From Zoogloeaceae bacterium (GTDB lineage Bacteria; Pseudomonadota; Gammaproteobacteria; Burkholderiales; Rhodocyclaceae): 64,000 nt of DNA. Below are positions 36,530 through 45,113 of this stretch, one piece after another. A program made the position numbers and the translations under genes. How positions within the stretch are numbered: position 1 is the first letter of the stretch; the number at the start of each line of letters is the position of its first letter. Under the pieces are notes generated by a model that was not told the DNA's origin, did no database searches, and worked only from the letters and a program-made list of their open reading frames with translations. The stretch spans positions 868,001-932,000 of the forward strand of contig JACKMC010000001.1 in NCBI GenBank assembly GCA_024235595.1, read 5' to 3'.

Positions 36530-37911
36530 GTCTGGCTCCTGTTGGCGGGGTCTTCCGCCGGTTCCACCTCGAGTGTCAGGCCATCGATCTTCCTGACACG
36601 GATTCTTTGGCCGGGTGCGAGCGGGCCTGCAGCTCGCACCTGCCAGGACTCGCCATGCACCATGGCACGCGCGCCGTCATCATCCACCAGGGTGATCACG
36701 CCGAAGCTGCCCGGCAGTTCCTCGCGCCCGGCCACCACGGCGCGCTTGCGCTCCCTGAGGGCCACCGTGCCGACCGCGAAGATGAGGCCCGCGCTGACCA
36801 GCGCGGTGCCGAACAGGAAGGGCAGCGGAATGCCGAAGCCCGGCACCTCGCTATCGATCAGGAACAGCCCGCCGAGCACGAAGGCGATGATGCCGCCGAC
36901 GCCCAGCGCGCCGAAGCTCGGCAGGAACACCTCGGCGATCATCAGCGCTGCGCCGAGGCCGATCAGCGCCACCCCGGCCCAGTTGATGGGCAGCATCTGG
37001 AAGGCGAACAGCGCCAGCATCAGGCAGATCGCCCCGGCAACCCCGGGAACTCCGAAGCCCGGGCTGGTGAACTCCACGAACAGGCCGTACACCCCGATCA
37101 TCATGAGGATCACCGCGAGCTGCGGATTCGCCAGCACCGCGAGCAGGCGATTGCGCCAGTCGGGCTGTACGATCTCGATTGCGGCCTCGCGGGTGGCCAG
37201 CACCCGCTCGCCGCCGCTGGTTGTGACGCGGCGCCCGTCGACCTGCCTCAGGAGATCCTTGACGTCGGTGGCGATGAGATCGATCACGCCTTCGCGCCGG
37301 GCCTCCTCTGCGGACAGGCTGGCCGCCTCGCGCACCGCACGCTCGGCGAACTCGAGGTTGCGGCCGCGCAACTCGGCCAGGCTCTTCAGATAGGCCGCGG
37401 CATCGTTGGTCGCCTTGCGCGCCATTGCGTCGCCCAGCGGCGCGGCGGCGGCAGGCTTTTCGTCTCCCTTGGCGGCGGCGTCCTCGGGCGCCTTGCCCGG
37501 CGGCTCCTTGCCGCCGCCGGGCATGCCGATCGCCACCGGCGTGGCGGCGCCGAGATTGGTCGCCGGCGACATCGCGGCGATGTGGCTGGCATAGAGGATG
37601 TAGGTGCCGGCACTGGCGGCGCGTGCGCCCTCGGGGTGCACATAGGTGGCGACCGGTACCGGCGAGGCGAGGATCGCCTTTATGATCTGCCGCATCGCGG
37701 TGTCGAGGCCGCCCGGAGTGTCCATTTCGATGATGACGAGTTCGGCTTCCTCGGCGGCGGCGCGGGCCAGGCCGCGCACGATGAAGTCGGCCGAGGCCGG
37801 ATCGATGATGCCGGCCACGCGCAAACTCATCACCCCGCCCGCCTGTGCCGGCGCGCTTGCGCCGAGCAGAATTGCGAGGCAGGCGATCCAGCCGGCGACG
37901 ATCCGTTGCAT
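36526..37911 (-). CDS. NfeD-family membrane serine protease (long form)
   Basis: Membrane protein of 461 residues working with the adjacent slipin. A signal peptide (AILLGASAPAQA) precedes a ClpP/SDH-like protease domain (MDTPGGLDTAMRQIIKAIL, YVHPEGARAASAGTYILYAS, in which AASAG holds the likely catalytic Ser and a Lys follows). Then come four to five TM helices and a C-terminal OB-fold NfeD domain. A Pro/Ala/Lys-rich insertion (PPGKAPEDAAAKGDEKPAAA) after the protease core is variable among homologues. Confidence 0.93.
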   Translation of the reverse strand: MQRIVAGWIACLAILLGASAPAQAGGVMSLRVAGIIDPASADFIVRGLARAAAEEAELVIIEMDTPGGLDTAMRQIIKAILASPVPVATYVHPEGARAASAGTYILYASHIAAMSPATNLGAATPVAIGMPGGGKEPPGKAPEDAAAKGDEKPAAAAPLGDAMARKATNDAAAYLKSLAELRGRNLEFAERAVREAASLSAEEARREGVIDLIATDVKDLLRQVDGRRVTTSGGERVLATREAAIEIVQPDWRNRLLAVLANPQLAVILMMIGVYGLFVEFTSPGFGVPGVAGAICLMLALFAFQMLPINWAGVALIGLGAALMIAEVFLPSFGALGVGGIIAFVLGGLFLIDSEVPGFGIPLPFLFGTALVSAGLIFAVGTVALRERKRAVVAGREELPGSFGVITLVDDDGARAMVHGESWQVRAAGPLAPGQRIRVRKIDGLTLEVEPAEDPANRSQT

Positions 37912-38001
37912 AGGCCCTCCGTGCTCAGTCCTGACAGTCAGAGGGGCGGCGCCACCGGCGAGTTCCGGGAGCGGCCCGATGCGCCTGCGCGCGGGCCGGG
38001 C

Positions 38002-39273
38002 TCAGGCCTGCGACTGAAGCTCGGGCTCGAGCGGCGGCAGGGCGATCTTGTGGTCCTTGCTGTACTGGTAGTCCTTGAACACATGCTCGGCCGTGAGCGA
38101 CTGGTAGGTGCCGTCGGCGTTGCGGTGGGTGGTGTCCTTGAGGCGGTAGGTGTTGTGGCCGCAGGTCCAGCAATCGAAGTTGCGCATATGGGTGCACAGG
38201 CAGGTCTTGTCCATCACCTTCAGGCGCTTGGCGTCGGGGTTGGCCTTGAGCTCGCGGTTGTAGGCGACGATGTAGGCGCAACTGCCCTTGGCGTCGAGCA
38301 GGTAACCGTAGGCTTCGCAGTTGGGGCGGATGCCGGCACCGATCGCCGGGCTGTTCTTCAGCATGCGCATCGGATAGCCGGTGGGCGAGATGCCGTTGAC
38401 CTCGATGTCCTCCTCTTCGGCGGCGAAATATTCCTGGCGCACGTCGGGCGGCAGGCCGCATTCGTTGGTGACGGTGAAGCGGGTCGCGACCTGCACCGCA
38501 GCCGCACCGTTCTCGAGGAATGTCGTGGCGTCGGTACCGGTGAATACGCCGCCGGCGGCGATCAGCGGGATAGCCAGCTTTTCGTCCTCGAGCCACTGGC
38601 GGATCTCGGCCACGATGGTCGCGAGGTCATACTCGGCCCAGTCGAAACCGAAGCCGAGGTGACCGCCCGCCAGTGGGCCTTCGACCACAACGTAGTCGGG
38701 CAGGCGGCCGGTGCGGGCGCTCTTCTTGATGAAGAGCTGCAGTGCGCGCACCGAGGAGACGATGATGCCGAGCTTGGCGTCGTGAAAGCGCGGGTGGTCC
38801 TCGATCAGGGCGAAGGAGCCCAGGTGCAGTCCGGCCGCCAGGGTGATGCCATCGATGCCTGCGTCGAGCGCGGACTTGAGCCGGACCCGCAAGGTGTCCT
38901 TGGGGCCGTTCATGGTGAGCTTTTCCATGCAGTTCATGAAGATCAGCCCACTGCCCTGCTTGCGCGCCATGGTTGCCTCGACGTGTGCACGCTGCGCCTC
39001 TTCGAGCAGCGCGAGGTCGAACTGCACGTCCGATTTGTCTTCGTTGGCGACGTTGTGCTTGTACTTCTTGAGCTTGTCGCGGACATACTTGGTGTCGTAG
39101 CGGCGGTCACTTACCGTTGGCACCATTGCATCCGAGATATGGCCGATTCCGCCGAGCCGGGCTGCCGTTAGCGACAGGTCTGAGGTGGAGATGTCCACGC
39201 CCATGCCACCGATCATGATCGGCACGTATTCCTTCTTGTCGAAGGTCAGGCGGAAATCGTCGACGCATTTCAT
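38002..39273 (-). CDS. Nitronate monooxygenase-family protein with Cys-rich C-terminal extension
   Basis: FMN-dependent TIM-barrel enzyme of the 2-nitropropane dioxygenase family. FMN contacts are AGGHLG (202-207) and AAGGVFTG (239-246). The core ends near residue 315, and a further 108 residues contain six cysteines: C319, C332, and the tight group C358, C360, C368, C371 (CLCTHMRNFDCWTC). This extra tail looks like a metal- or Fe-S-binding site and is not part of the standard family fold. It is the only gene on this strand for some distance, with divergent sequence upstream. Substrate unknown; oxidation of nitronates or an enoyl-reductase-like role are possible. Confidence 0.85.
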   Translation of the reverse strand: MKCVDDFRLTFDKKEYVPIMIGGMGVDISTSDLSLTAARLGGIGHISDAMVPTVSDRRYDTKYVRDKLKKYKHNVANEDKSDVQFDLALLEEAQRAHVEATMARKQGSGLIFMNCMEKLTMNGPKDTLRVRLKSALDAGIDGITLAAGLHLGSFALIEDHPRFHDAKLGIIVSSVRALQLFIKKSARTGRLPDYVVVEGPLAGGHLGFGFDWAEYDLATIVAEIRQWLEDEKLAIPLIAAGGVFTGTDATTFLENGAAAVQVATRFTVTNECGLPPDVRQEYFAAEEEDIEVNGISPTGYPMRMLKNSPAIGAGIRPNCEAYGYLLDAKGSCAYIVAYNRELKANPDAKRLKVMDKTCLCTHMRNFDCWTCGHNTYRLKDTTHRNADGTYQSLTAEHVFKDYQYSKDHKIALPPLEPELQSQA

Positions 39274-39584
39274 ATGTGCAAAATCCTCGCGCGTTGCGGT
39301 GCCGGTACGCCCGGTGGGCGCCTCGTGGGCAGCGGCGCCCTGGTGAGGGCAGGCTCCTGCCTCTTGTCACGTTCGGGTGCTCGCTCGGGCGGATCGGTCG
39401 GTGCGCGGGTTCCCTCCCTCGCGTAAGGAGCTTTTTCCAACCGGACTTTTCGGCCCGGGCGCTATTGTACCTGTGGCGGGCACCAAAAGGCCGATGCTTG
39501 GCGTCCAATGCAGAGAACTTGGTTCGCAAATTGCTTGGCATGATTGCGACAAGCACTGTCGCCAATCATTGAGGAGATTCCCAG
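39274..39584. other. Divergent intergenic region, no gene seen
   Basis: About 310 bases between the nitronate monooxygenase-like gene and the exonuclease gene. I see no RNA gene, convincing small gene, or consensus promoter. Confidence 0.5.
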
Positions 39585-40091
39585 ATGCCGCCTGTTTGCC
39601 CCGATGGCCAGGACCTGCCGGTGTTCGTGGATGTCGAGGCGTCAGGCCTCGGGCGCGGCAGCTACCCGATCGAGATCGGCGTCAGCCTGCCCGATGCAAG
39701 TTCGCGGTGCTGGTTGATCCGCCCCGCACCTCATTGGCAGGCATGGGATCCCTCCGCCGAATCGATTCACCACCTCAGCAGGGCGCTGCTGGAGCGCCAT
39801 GGGCGGCCGATTCGCAGCGTCGCCGAGGAGCTCAACGAGGTCCTCGCGGGCCAGACGGTATTCAGCGATGCATGGGGAAACGACATGCCGTGGGTGGCCG
39901 CGCTGTTCGACGAAGCCGGGCTGGTGCAGCGCTTTCGGATCGAGGGCTTGCGCAGCATCGTACCCGACGCGCAACTCGAGAACTGGAATCCGATGCGCGA
40001 GCGCATCGAGCGCGACCTCGCGCTGCGGCGTCATCGCGCAAGTGCCGATGCGTTGGCCTTGCAACAGACCTGGGCTGCGCTGTGCAGGTAG
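39585..40091 (+). CDS. DEDDh-type 3'-5' exonuclease domain protein
   Basis: Compact 168-residue nuclease. Motif I is VFVDVEASGLG (Asp and Glu metal ligands), motif II lies around DAWGND, and motif III is HRASADALA with the general-base His. This matches the RNase T/DnaQ superfamily. The start has TGAGGAG 8 bases upstream. RNA or DNA substrate cannot be told apart from the sequence alone. Confidence 0.82.
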   Translation: MPPVCPDGQDLPVFVDVEASGLGRGSYPIEIGVSLPDASSRCWLIRPAPHWQAWDPSAESIHHLSRALLERHGRPIRSVAEELNEVLAGQTVFSDAWGNDMPWVAALFDEAGLVQRFRIEGLRSIVPDAQLENWNPMRERIERDLALRRHRASADALALQQTWAALCR

Positions 40092-40283
40092 CCGCAAAGC
40101 GCCGCGGACGGCCTGTCGGATTATGCGCATTCGCGCATAGACGGTATTCAGGTTTAGCCCCAAGTGCCGCTTCAATGTATTGATTCATAAGTGAATAGGC
40201 GCGGCTTTGGTGGAGAGGCGACCTGGGCGCGAGCGGATTCTTCCTTGCTGCATCGCAGCATTCGCCCTAAGGTGAAATGGCCC

Positions 40284-40298
40284 TGGCGCCGCGGTTGC
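40284..40298 (+). promoter_or_regulatory. Possible sigma-54 promoter of the NCS2 permease
   Basis: TGGCGC-CGCGG-TTGC: GG and GC lie exactly 10 bases apart, with 9 of 10 consensus positions (TGGCAC-N5-TTGC). It is about 50 bases before the permease start. GC-rich background makes chance matches possible. Confidence 0.4.
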
Positions 40299-40350
40299 GC
40301 GCCGTACCCGCCCGCCCGTGCAAGCGAGGCGAAACGACGGAGTCCATGCA

Positions 40351-41751
40351 ATGTCGCTCGATATCGAAACCAACACGCCCGCCTCCCATTTGCTCTACGG
40401 GCTGGAGGACAAGCCCGGCTTCGGCAACAGCTCCTTGGCTGCGGTGCAGCACATCCTCGCCAGCCTGGTCGGCATCGTCACGCCGTCCCTGATCATCGGC
40501 GGGGCGCTGGGCCTGGGGCAGTACATCCCCTATCTCATCAGCATGTCGCTGTTCGTTTCCGGCCTGGCGACCTTCATCCAGTCGCAACGCGTCGGTCCGG
40601 TCGGTTCCGGCCTGCTGAGTCTGCAGGGGACCAGCTTCGCCTTCCTCGGCGCGATCCTCGCCGCCGGTTTCGCGGCCAAGGGGCGCGGGGACTCACCCGA
40701 GCAGATCCTCGCGCTGATCTTCGGACTCTGCCTCGTGGGCTCGCTGATCGAGATCGTGCTGTCTCGGTTCATCGACAAGCTCGAAGGCATCATCACGCCC
40801 ACCGTGACCGGCATCGTCATCACGGTGATCGGCCTGAGCCTGGTGAAAGTGGGATTCACCGACATGGCCGGCGGTTTCGGTGCGAAGGATTTCGGCGCCT
40901 TGCCCAACCTCGGCCTGGCAATGCTGGTGGTTGCCGTGATCGTGGGATTCAGCTTCGCGCGCCATGACGGCGTCCGGCTCAGCGCGGTGCTGATCGGCTT
41001 GCTAGTGGGCTTCGCGGTGGCGCTTCTCGTCGGCAAGGTGGACTTCTCGAAGATCGGGGGCCAGCCCCTGTTCGCGGTCCCGGAGCCGCTCAAGTTCGGT
41101 CTTGCCTTCGACTGGTCCCTGTTCCTGCCGATCGCCTTCATCTACCTGATCACCGCGATCGAGACCACCGGCGACCTGACCGCCAACTCCATCATCTCGG
41201 GCCAGCCGGTGAAGGGGCCGGTCTACATCCAGCGCATCAAGGGCGGCATTCTGGGCGACGGCGTGAACTCGGGGCTGGCCGCGCTCTTCAACACCTTTCC
41301 GAATACCACCTTCAGCCAGAACAACGGCGTCATCCAGCTCACCGGCGTGGCCAGCCGGCATGTCGGCATCCATATCTCGGTGCTGCTGGTGCTGCTCGGG
41401 CTGTTCCCGGGTTTCGGGGCGATCTTCACGCTGATTCCCAAGCCGGTGCTCGGCGGTGCGACGCTGGTGCTGTTCGGCTCCATCGCGGTGGCGGGCATCC
41501 GCATTCTCTCCTCGCAGCACATCGACCGGAAAGCGATCTACGTGATGGCGGTATCCTTCGGCCTCGGCCTCGGTGTGAGCCTGGTGCCCGATGCGCTCAA
41601 GGGGCTGCCGGACATCCTGCAGAAGGTGCTCGGCTCGCCGATCACGGTCAGCGGCCTCGCGGCGATTCTTCTGACCCTGATCCTGCCCGACACCCAGCCC
41701 GAAACAACCCCGGCCGACGAGGAGCTGGAGCTGCCGATCGCGGCGTCGTGA
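40351..41751 (+). CDS. NCS2-family xanthine/uracil permease
   Basis: Proton-coupled nucleobase importer, 466 residues with about 14 hydrophobic segments. The NCS2 motifs are present: ETTGDLTANS in TM8 (conserved Glu) and FPNTTFSQNNGVIQLTG in TM10, the XanQ-type Q/N-N-G region. They favour xanthine or urate over uracil. The ATG at 40351 is preferred to an in-frame one 11 codons earlier because the family N terminus begins there and ACGGAG precedes it. The gene ends at a 13-bp terminator-like hairpin shared with the convergent CBS gene. Confidence 0.9.
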   Translation: MSLDIETNTPASHLLYGLEDKPGFGNSSLAAVQHILASLVGIVTPSLIIGGALGLGQYIPYLISMSLFVSGLATFIQSQRVGPVGSGLLSLQGTSFAFLGAILAAGFAAKGRGDSPEQILALIFGLCLVGSLIEIVLSRFIDKLEGIITPTVTGIVITVIGLSLVKVGFTDMAGGFGAKDFGALPNLGLAMLVVAVIVGFSFARHDGVRLSAVLIGLLVGFAVALLVGKVDFSKIGGQPLFAVPEPLKFGLAFDWSLFLPIAFIYLITAIETTGDLTANSIISGQPVKGPVYIQRIKGGILGDGVNSGLAALFNTFPNTTFSQNNGVIQLTGVASRHVGIHISVLLVLLGLFPGFGAIFTLIPKPVLGGATLVLFGSIAVAGIRILSSQHIDRKAIYVMAVSFGLGLGVSLVPDALKGLPDILQKVLGSPITVSGLAAILLTLILPDTQPETTPADEELELPIAAS

Positions 41752-41755
41752 ACGG

Positions 41756-41787
41756 GCGCAGGGCAGGCCGTGAAGCCTGCCCTGCGC
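41756..41787. terminator. Bidirectional hairpin between NCS2 permease and CBS protein genes
   Basis: GCGCAGGGCAGGC (41756-41768) pairs perfectly with GCCTGCCCTGCGC (41775-41787) around CGTGAA. There is no T-run, but the 13-bp stem sits exactly between two convergent stops. Confidence 0.7.
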
Positions 41788-41813
41788 AGGTGAAAGTCCG
41801 GCCCTCGCCGGGC

Positions 41814-42248
41814 TCAGAGAATGACGGTGATTTCCTCGCGGCGGACCAGCTCCTCACCGAACTGCAGCGCATCGAGATCGAGCGCATCGCTGGATGCAAT
41901 CAGGCCCAGCGGGCGACCTTCAGCGGATATCACCGGCACATGACGGAAGCCGCCTTCGAACATCATGTGCAGCGCGTGGGCGAAAGGCCGATCCTCGGTG
42001 ATGGTCTGCGGGTTGTGGGTCAGCACTTCGCCGACCGGGGTGGTATCCGGGTCGAGGCTCGCAGCGAGAACCCGGAAGGTTGCGTCGCGCTCGGTGAAGA
42101 TGCCGGTGAGTACACCGTGTTCTGTCACCAGGGCCGCGCTTTGACGGAAATCCTGCATGAGCTGGGTGACGGCGCGGACCGGCATGTCGATCGGTACGCA
42201 GACGAAGCTGCGGTCGGCGATCACCTGGTGGATTGGTCGGCTGGGCAT
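41814..42248 (-). CDS. CBS-domain protein
   Basis: Small protein of 144 residues made of two CBS domains (VPIDMPVRAVTQLMQDF..., about 12-65, and TITEDRPFAHALHMMFEGGF, about 80-130). CBS pairs sense adenosine nucleotides. The ATG at 42248 with AGGAGA 6 bases upstream is preferred to upstream in-frame starts. No fused enzyme domain. It stands alone between the permease and the cys cluster, so its target is unknown. Confidence 0.88.
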   Translation of the reverse strand: MPSRPIHQVIADRSFVCVPIDMPVRAVTQLMQDFRQSAALVTEHGVLTGIFTERDATFRVLAASLDPDTTPVGEVLTHNPQTITEDRPFAHALHMMFEGGFRHVPVISAEGRPLGLIASSDALDLDALQFGEELVRREEITVIL

Positions 42249-42629
42249 GTGTAGTCTCCTTTTCGAAATGCAGGGTGCTCTTCCGGGCGGCCATCCCGCG
42301 CCATCGCCCGTGTGTGGGATTTGGCCGTTCGGCAATGCCGAACTGGCCCGCCCCTAAAGAACGTTGGAATGGCTCGATTATGAAAGCTTCAAACGTGCCA
42401 GAATTCACGTGACGCGCATCTTTTGCCGTCAGAAGTCTTCAAGTTCTTGAATTAAATGTGAATTGTCGTCTTGGCTGGCGGCGCGGGGCAGGATTGTCGC
42501 GGCCTGGTTCAAGCACCTGAAGGCACCCGGCATGCACCGTGAGGGCGCGCACGCTCCTTGATGGTGCGTGCCGAAACGGAAGAAGGCCGCACACAGGCGG
42601 CCTTCCGGGGGCTTGCACAATCGCGACGA
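42249..42629. other. Intergenic region between CBS gene and cysN
   Basis: About 380 bases without a gene. It contains the cysN terminator hairpin near its right end and, at 42385-42400 on the - strand, TGGCACGTTTGAAGCT, which has a perfect -24 element and a GC at the right distance but AAGC instead of TTGC. The rest is AT-richer than its surroundings. Confidence 0.4.
42582..42605 (-). terminator. Terminator hairpin after cysN
   Basis: GAAGGCCGC (42582-42590) pairs with GCGGCCTTC (42597-42605) over ACACAG. On the - strand the 3' flank is TTCCGTTTCG, a weak T-rich tail just 25 bases after the cysN stop. Confidence 0.7.
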
Positions 42630-43919
42630 TCAGCCGTCGATCATGCCGGCTCCAACCGTGTTGTTGGTGCTCTCGTCGATGATGATGAAGGCACCGGTGG
42701 AGCGATTCCTGTCGTAGGCGTCGGCGAAGATCGGCTGGGCGAGCTTGAGGGTGAGCTGGGCGATGTCGTTCATCGCCAGCGCGCCGATGGCTTCCCGCTC
42801 GAGGGTGTTGACGTCGAGCCGGTAGTCGATCTTCGCGATCTTGGCCTTGACCTCACGCGAGGTGTGGCGCAGCAGATAGGTGCGGGCCGGCGACATCGGC
42901 GTCTCCGAGAGCCAGCATACCGTCGCATCGATCTGCTTGACGGCTCGCGGTTGCTCCGCGCTCTTGACGATCATGTCGCCGCGCGAGATGTCGATCTCGT
43001 CGGCCAGCAGGATGGTGACCGACTGTTCGTGGATCGCCCGCTCGATCGGCTCCGCACCGATCTCGATCGACTTGACGGTACTGGTGCGGCCCGAGGGCAG
43101 CACCGTGACCGCATCGCCTACGGCGATTTCGCCCGACTCGACGCGGCCCATGAAGCCGCGGTAGTCGTGCAGGGCCGGATTGGCGGAATCCTGCGGGCGG
43201 CACACGAACTGCACCGGAAACCGGAAATCCTCAGCCTTCTCGGTATGCGCGGCAGGTGTCGCCTCGAGGATCTGCATCAGCGTCGGGCCCTCGTACCAGC
43301 CCAGGCGCGTGCCGCGCTCCACCACCATGTCGCCGTTGAGTGCCGACAGCGGGATGAAGCGCACGTCGCGGATATCGAGCTTTGCCGCGAAGGCCAGGTA
43401 GTCGGCCTTGATCTTCTCGAACACCGCCTGGTCGTAGTCCACCAGATCCATCTTGTTGACCGCCACCAGCAGGTGCGGAATGCCGACCAGGCTGGCGAGG
43501 TAGGAGTGACGGCGGGTCTGGGTGAGCATGCCCTTGCGCGCATCGACGAGGATGATCGCCAGATTGGCGGTGGACGCCGCGGTGACCATGTTGCGGGTGT
43601 ACTGCTCGTGGCCGGGCGCATCGGCAATGATGTACTTGCGGGTGCCGGTGGTGAAGTAGCGGTAGGCCACATCGATGGTGATGCCCTGCTCGCGTTCGGC
43701 CTGCAGGCCGTCGGTGAGCAGCGACAGGTCGACCGCGGTCATGCCGCGCTTGGCCGAGGTCTTCTCGATCGCGTTGAGGGTGTCGGCGAGGATGGTCTTG
43801 CTGTCGAACAGCAGCCGGCCGATCAGCGTGCTCTTGCCATCATCGACACTGCCGCAGGTGAGGAAGCGCAGGAGGCCGTTGTCGGTGGCTTGAGGGTCGA
43901 GGGGATGAGGTGCGTTCAT
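42630..43919 (-). CDS. cysN: Sulfate adenylyltransferase subunit 1 (GTPase)
   Basis: Elongation factor-like GTPase that drives ATP sulfurylase CysD in assimilatory sulfate activation. G1 is GSVDDGKST, G3 DAPGHEQYTRN, G4 NKMD; the C-terminal beta-barrels follow. At 429 residues it lacks a fused APS kinase (CysC), which fits the APS-reductase route used here. The start is at 43919 (MNAPHP); a longer frame starts at a TTG with no ribosome site. Last gene of the cys cluster. Confidence 0.95.
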   Translation of the reverse strand: MNAPHPLDPQATDNGLLRFLTCGSVDDGKSTLIGRLLFDSKTILADTLNAIEKTSAKRGMTAVDLSLLTDGLQAEREQGITIDVAYRYFTTGTRKYIIADAPGHEQYTRNMVTAASTANLAIILVDARKGMLTQTRRHSYLASLVGIPHLLVAVNKMDLVDYDQAVFEKIKADYLAFAAKLDIRDVRFIPLSALNGDMVVERGTRLGWYEGPTLMQILEATPAAHTEKAEDFRFPVQFVCRPQDSANPALHDYRGFMGRVESGEIAVGDAVTVLPSGRTSTVKSIEIGAEPIERAIHEQSVTILLADEIDISRGDMIVKSAEQPRAVKQIDATVCWLSETPMSPARTYLLRHTSREVKAKIAKIDYRLDVNTLEREAIGALAMNDIAQLTLKLAQPIFADAYDRNRSTGAFIIIDESTNNTVGAGMIDG

Positions 43920-43936
43920 GGGTTCGGTAATTGGCA

Positions 43937-44000
43937 ATTCGTGATTGGTGATGGGGTTCGTGGACAGCGCCGGGCGTTGGTGCGGGATTCCAATCCCGAA
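43937..44000. repeat. Low-complexity inverted repeat in the cysD-cysN gap
   Basis: The 96-base gap has TTGGTGAT near 43944 facing ATCACCAA near 44000, with related AATTGGCAATTC and GATTCCAATC stretches. It recalls the degenerate intergenic repeats of the next gap and could fold as RNA. Confidence 0.4.
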
Positions 44001-44015
44001 TCACCAACTACGCGC

Positions 44016-44930
44016 TCAGAAATACCCTTCCTTCTTGCGTTGCTCCATCGATGCTTCCGAGGTCTGGTCGTCCATGCGGGTGGCGCCGCGTTCGGTGATC
44101 GTGGTGGTGGCGGTCTCGGCGAGGATCTTGTCGAGGGTGTCGGCGTCGGACTCGACCGGCGCGGTGCAGCTGATGTCGCCGACGGTGCGAAAGCGCACCA
44201 GCACCTCTTCGACCTTGTCCTCGGGGCTCGCCGGGGTCAGCTCGGTGACCGGTTGCAGCAGACCGTTCTTGCGCACCACCGGGCGGGTATGGGCGAAGTA
44301 GATCGACGGCAGCTCGAGCTGCTCGCGCTGGATGTACTGCCACACGTCGAGCTCGGTCCAGTTGCTGATCGGGAAGGCGCGGATGTTCTCGCCCTTGTGG
44401 GTGCGGGCGTTGAAGAGGTTCCAAAGCTCGGGGCGCTGGTTCTTGGGGTCCCACTGACCGAACTCGTCGCGAAAGCTCATGATCCGCTCCTTGGCGCGGG
44501 CCTTCTCCTCGTCGCGGCGGGCGCCGCCGATGCAGGCGTCGAAACCGAATTCCTCGATCGCCTCGAGCAGGGTCACCGACTGGTGCTTGTTGCGCGACTC
44601 GAGCGGGTGCTTGAGGACGATGCTGCCGCGCGCCATCGAGTCTTCGAGCGAGCGCACGATCAGCCGTTCGCCGAGCTCGGCCGCCCGCTTGTCGCGGAAG
44701 GCGATCACTTCCTGGTAGTTGTGGCCGGTATCGATGTGCATCAGCGGAAACGGAAAACGCCCCGGGCGAAAGGCCTTCTCGGCCAGCCGCAGCAGGCACA
44801 CCGAATCCTTGCCGCCGGAAAAGAGCAGCACCGGATTGCTGCATTGGCCCGCCACCTCGCGCAGGATGTGGATGGCCTCGGCTTCGAGCCAGTCGAGGTG
44901 GCTGAGGGTCTGTCTGGTGAGTGTGCTCAT
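44016..44930 (-). CDS. cysD: Sulfate adenylyltransferase subunit 2
   Basis: ATP sulfurylase catalytic subunit, forming APS from ATP and sulfate with CysN. The PP-loop SGGKDSVCLL is near residue 39, followed by HIDTGHNYQEVIAFRD and the GARRDEEKARAKER segment. The length, 304 residues, is standard. An odd 21-bp minisatellite separates it from cysH. Confidence 0.96.
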   Translation of the reverse strand: MSTLTRQTLSHLDWLEAEAIHILREVAGQCSNPVLLFSGGKDSVCLLRLAEKAFRPGRFPFPLMHIDTGHNYQEVIAFRDKRAAELGERLIVRSLEDSMARGSIVLKHPLESRNKHQSVTLLEAIEEFGFDACIGGARRDEEKARAKERIMSFRDEFGQWDPKNQRPELWNLFNARTHKGENIRAFPISNWTELDVWQYIQREQLELPSIYFAHTRPVVRKNGLLQPVTELTPASPEDKVEEVLVRFRTVGDISCTAPVESDADTLDKILAETATTTITERGATRMDDQTSEASMEQRKKEGYF

Positions 44931-44940
44931 TGGTTCGTAA

Positions 44941-45113
44941 GGGGTGAGGGGTGAGGAGTTAGGGGTGGGGGGTGAGGAGTTAGGGGTGGGGGGTGAGGAG
45001 TTAGGGGTGAGGGGTGAGGGGTGAGGAGTTAGGGGTGAGGAGTTAGGGGGCCGCGCCTTACCGCTTTACGGCTTTTCCGCTTCTTCTCCTCACCCCTCCC
45101 CCCTCACTCCTCA
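44941..45113. repeat. G-rich minisatellite plus complementary tract between cysH and cysD
   Basis: From 44950 to 45050 a unit of about 21 bases (GGTGAGGAGTTAGGGGTGGGG) repeats three times, then decays to partial copies. At 45088-45113 the + strand has CTCCTCACCCCTCCCC, its reverse complement. The cys mRNA would carry both strands and could fold into a long hairpin; the DNA can also form G-quadruplex/i-motif structures. The unit lies outside genes and reaches the cysH stop. Confidence 0.8.
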
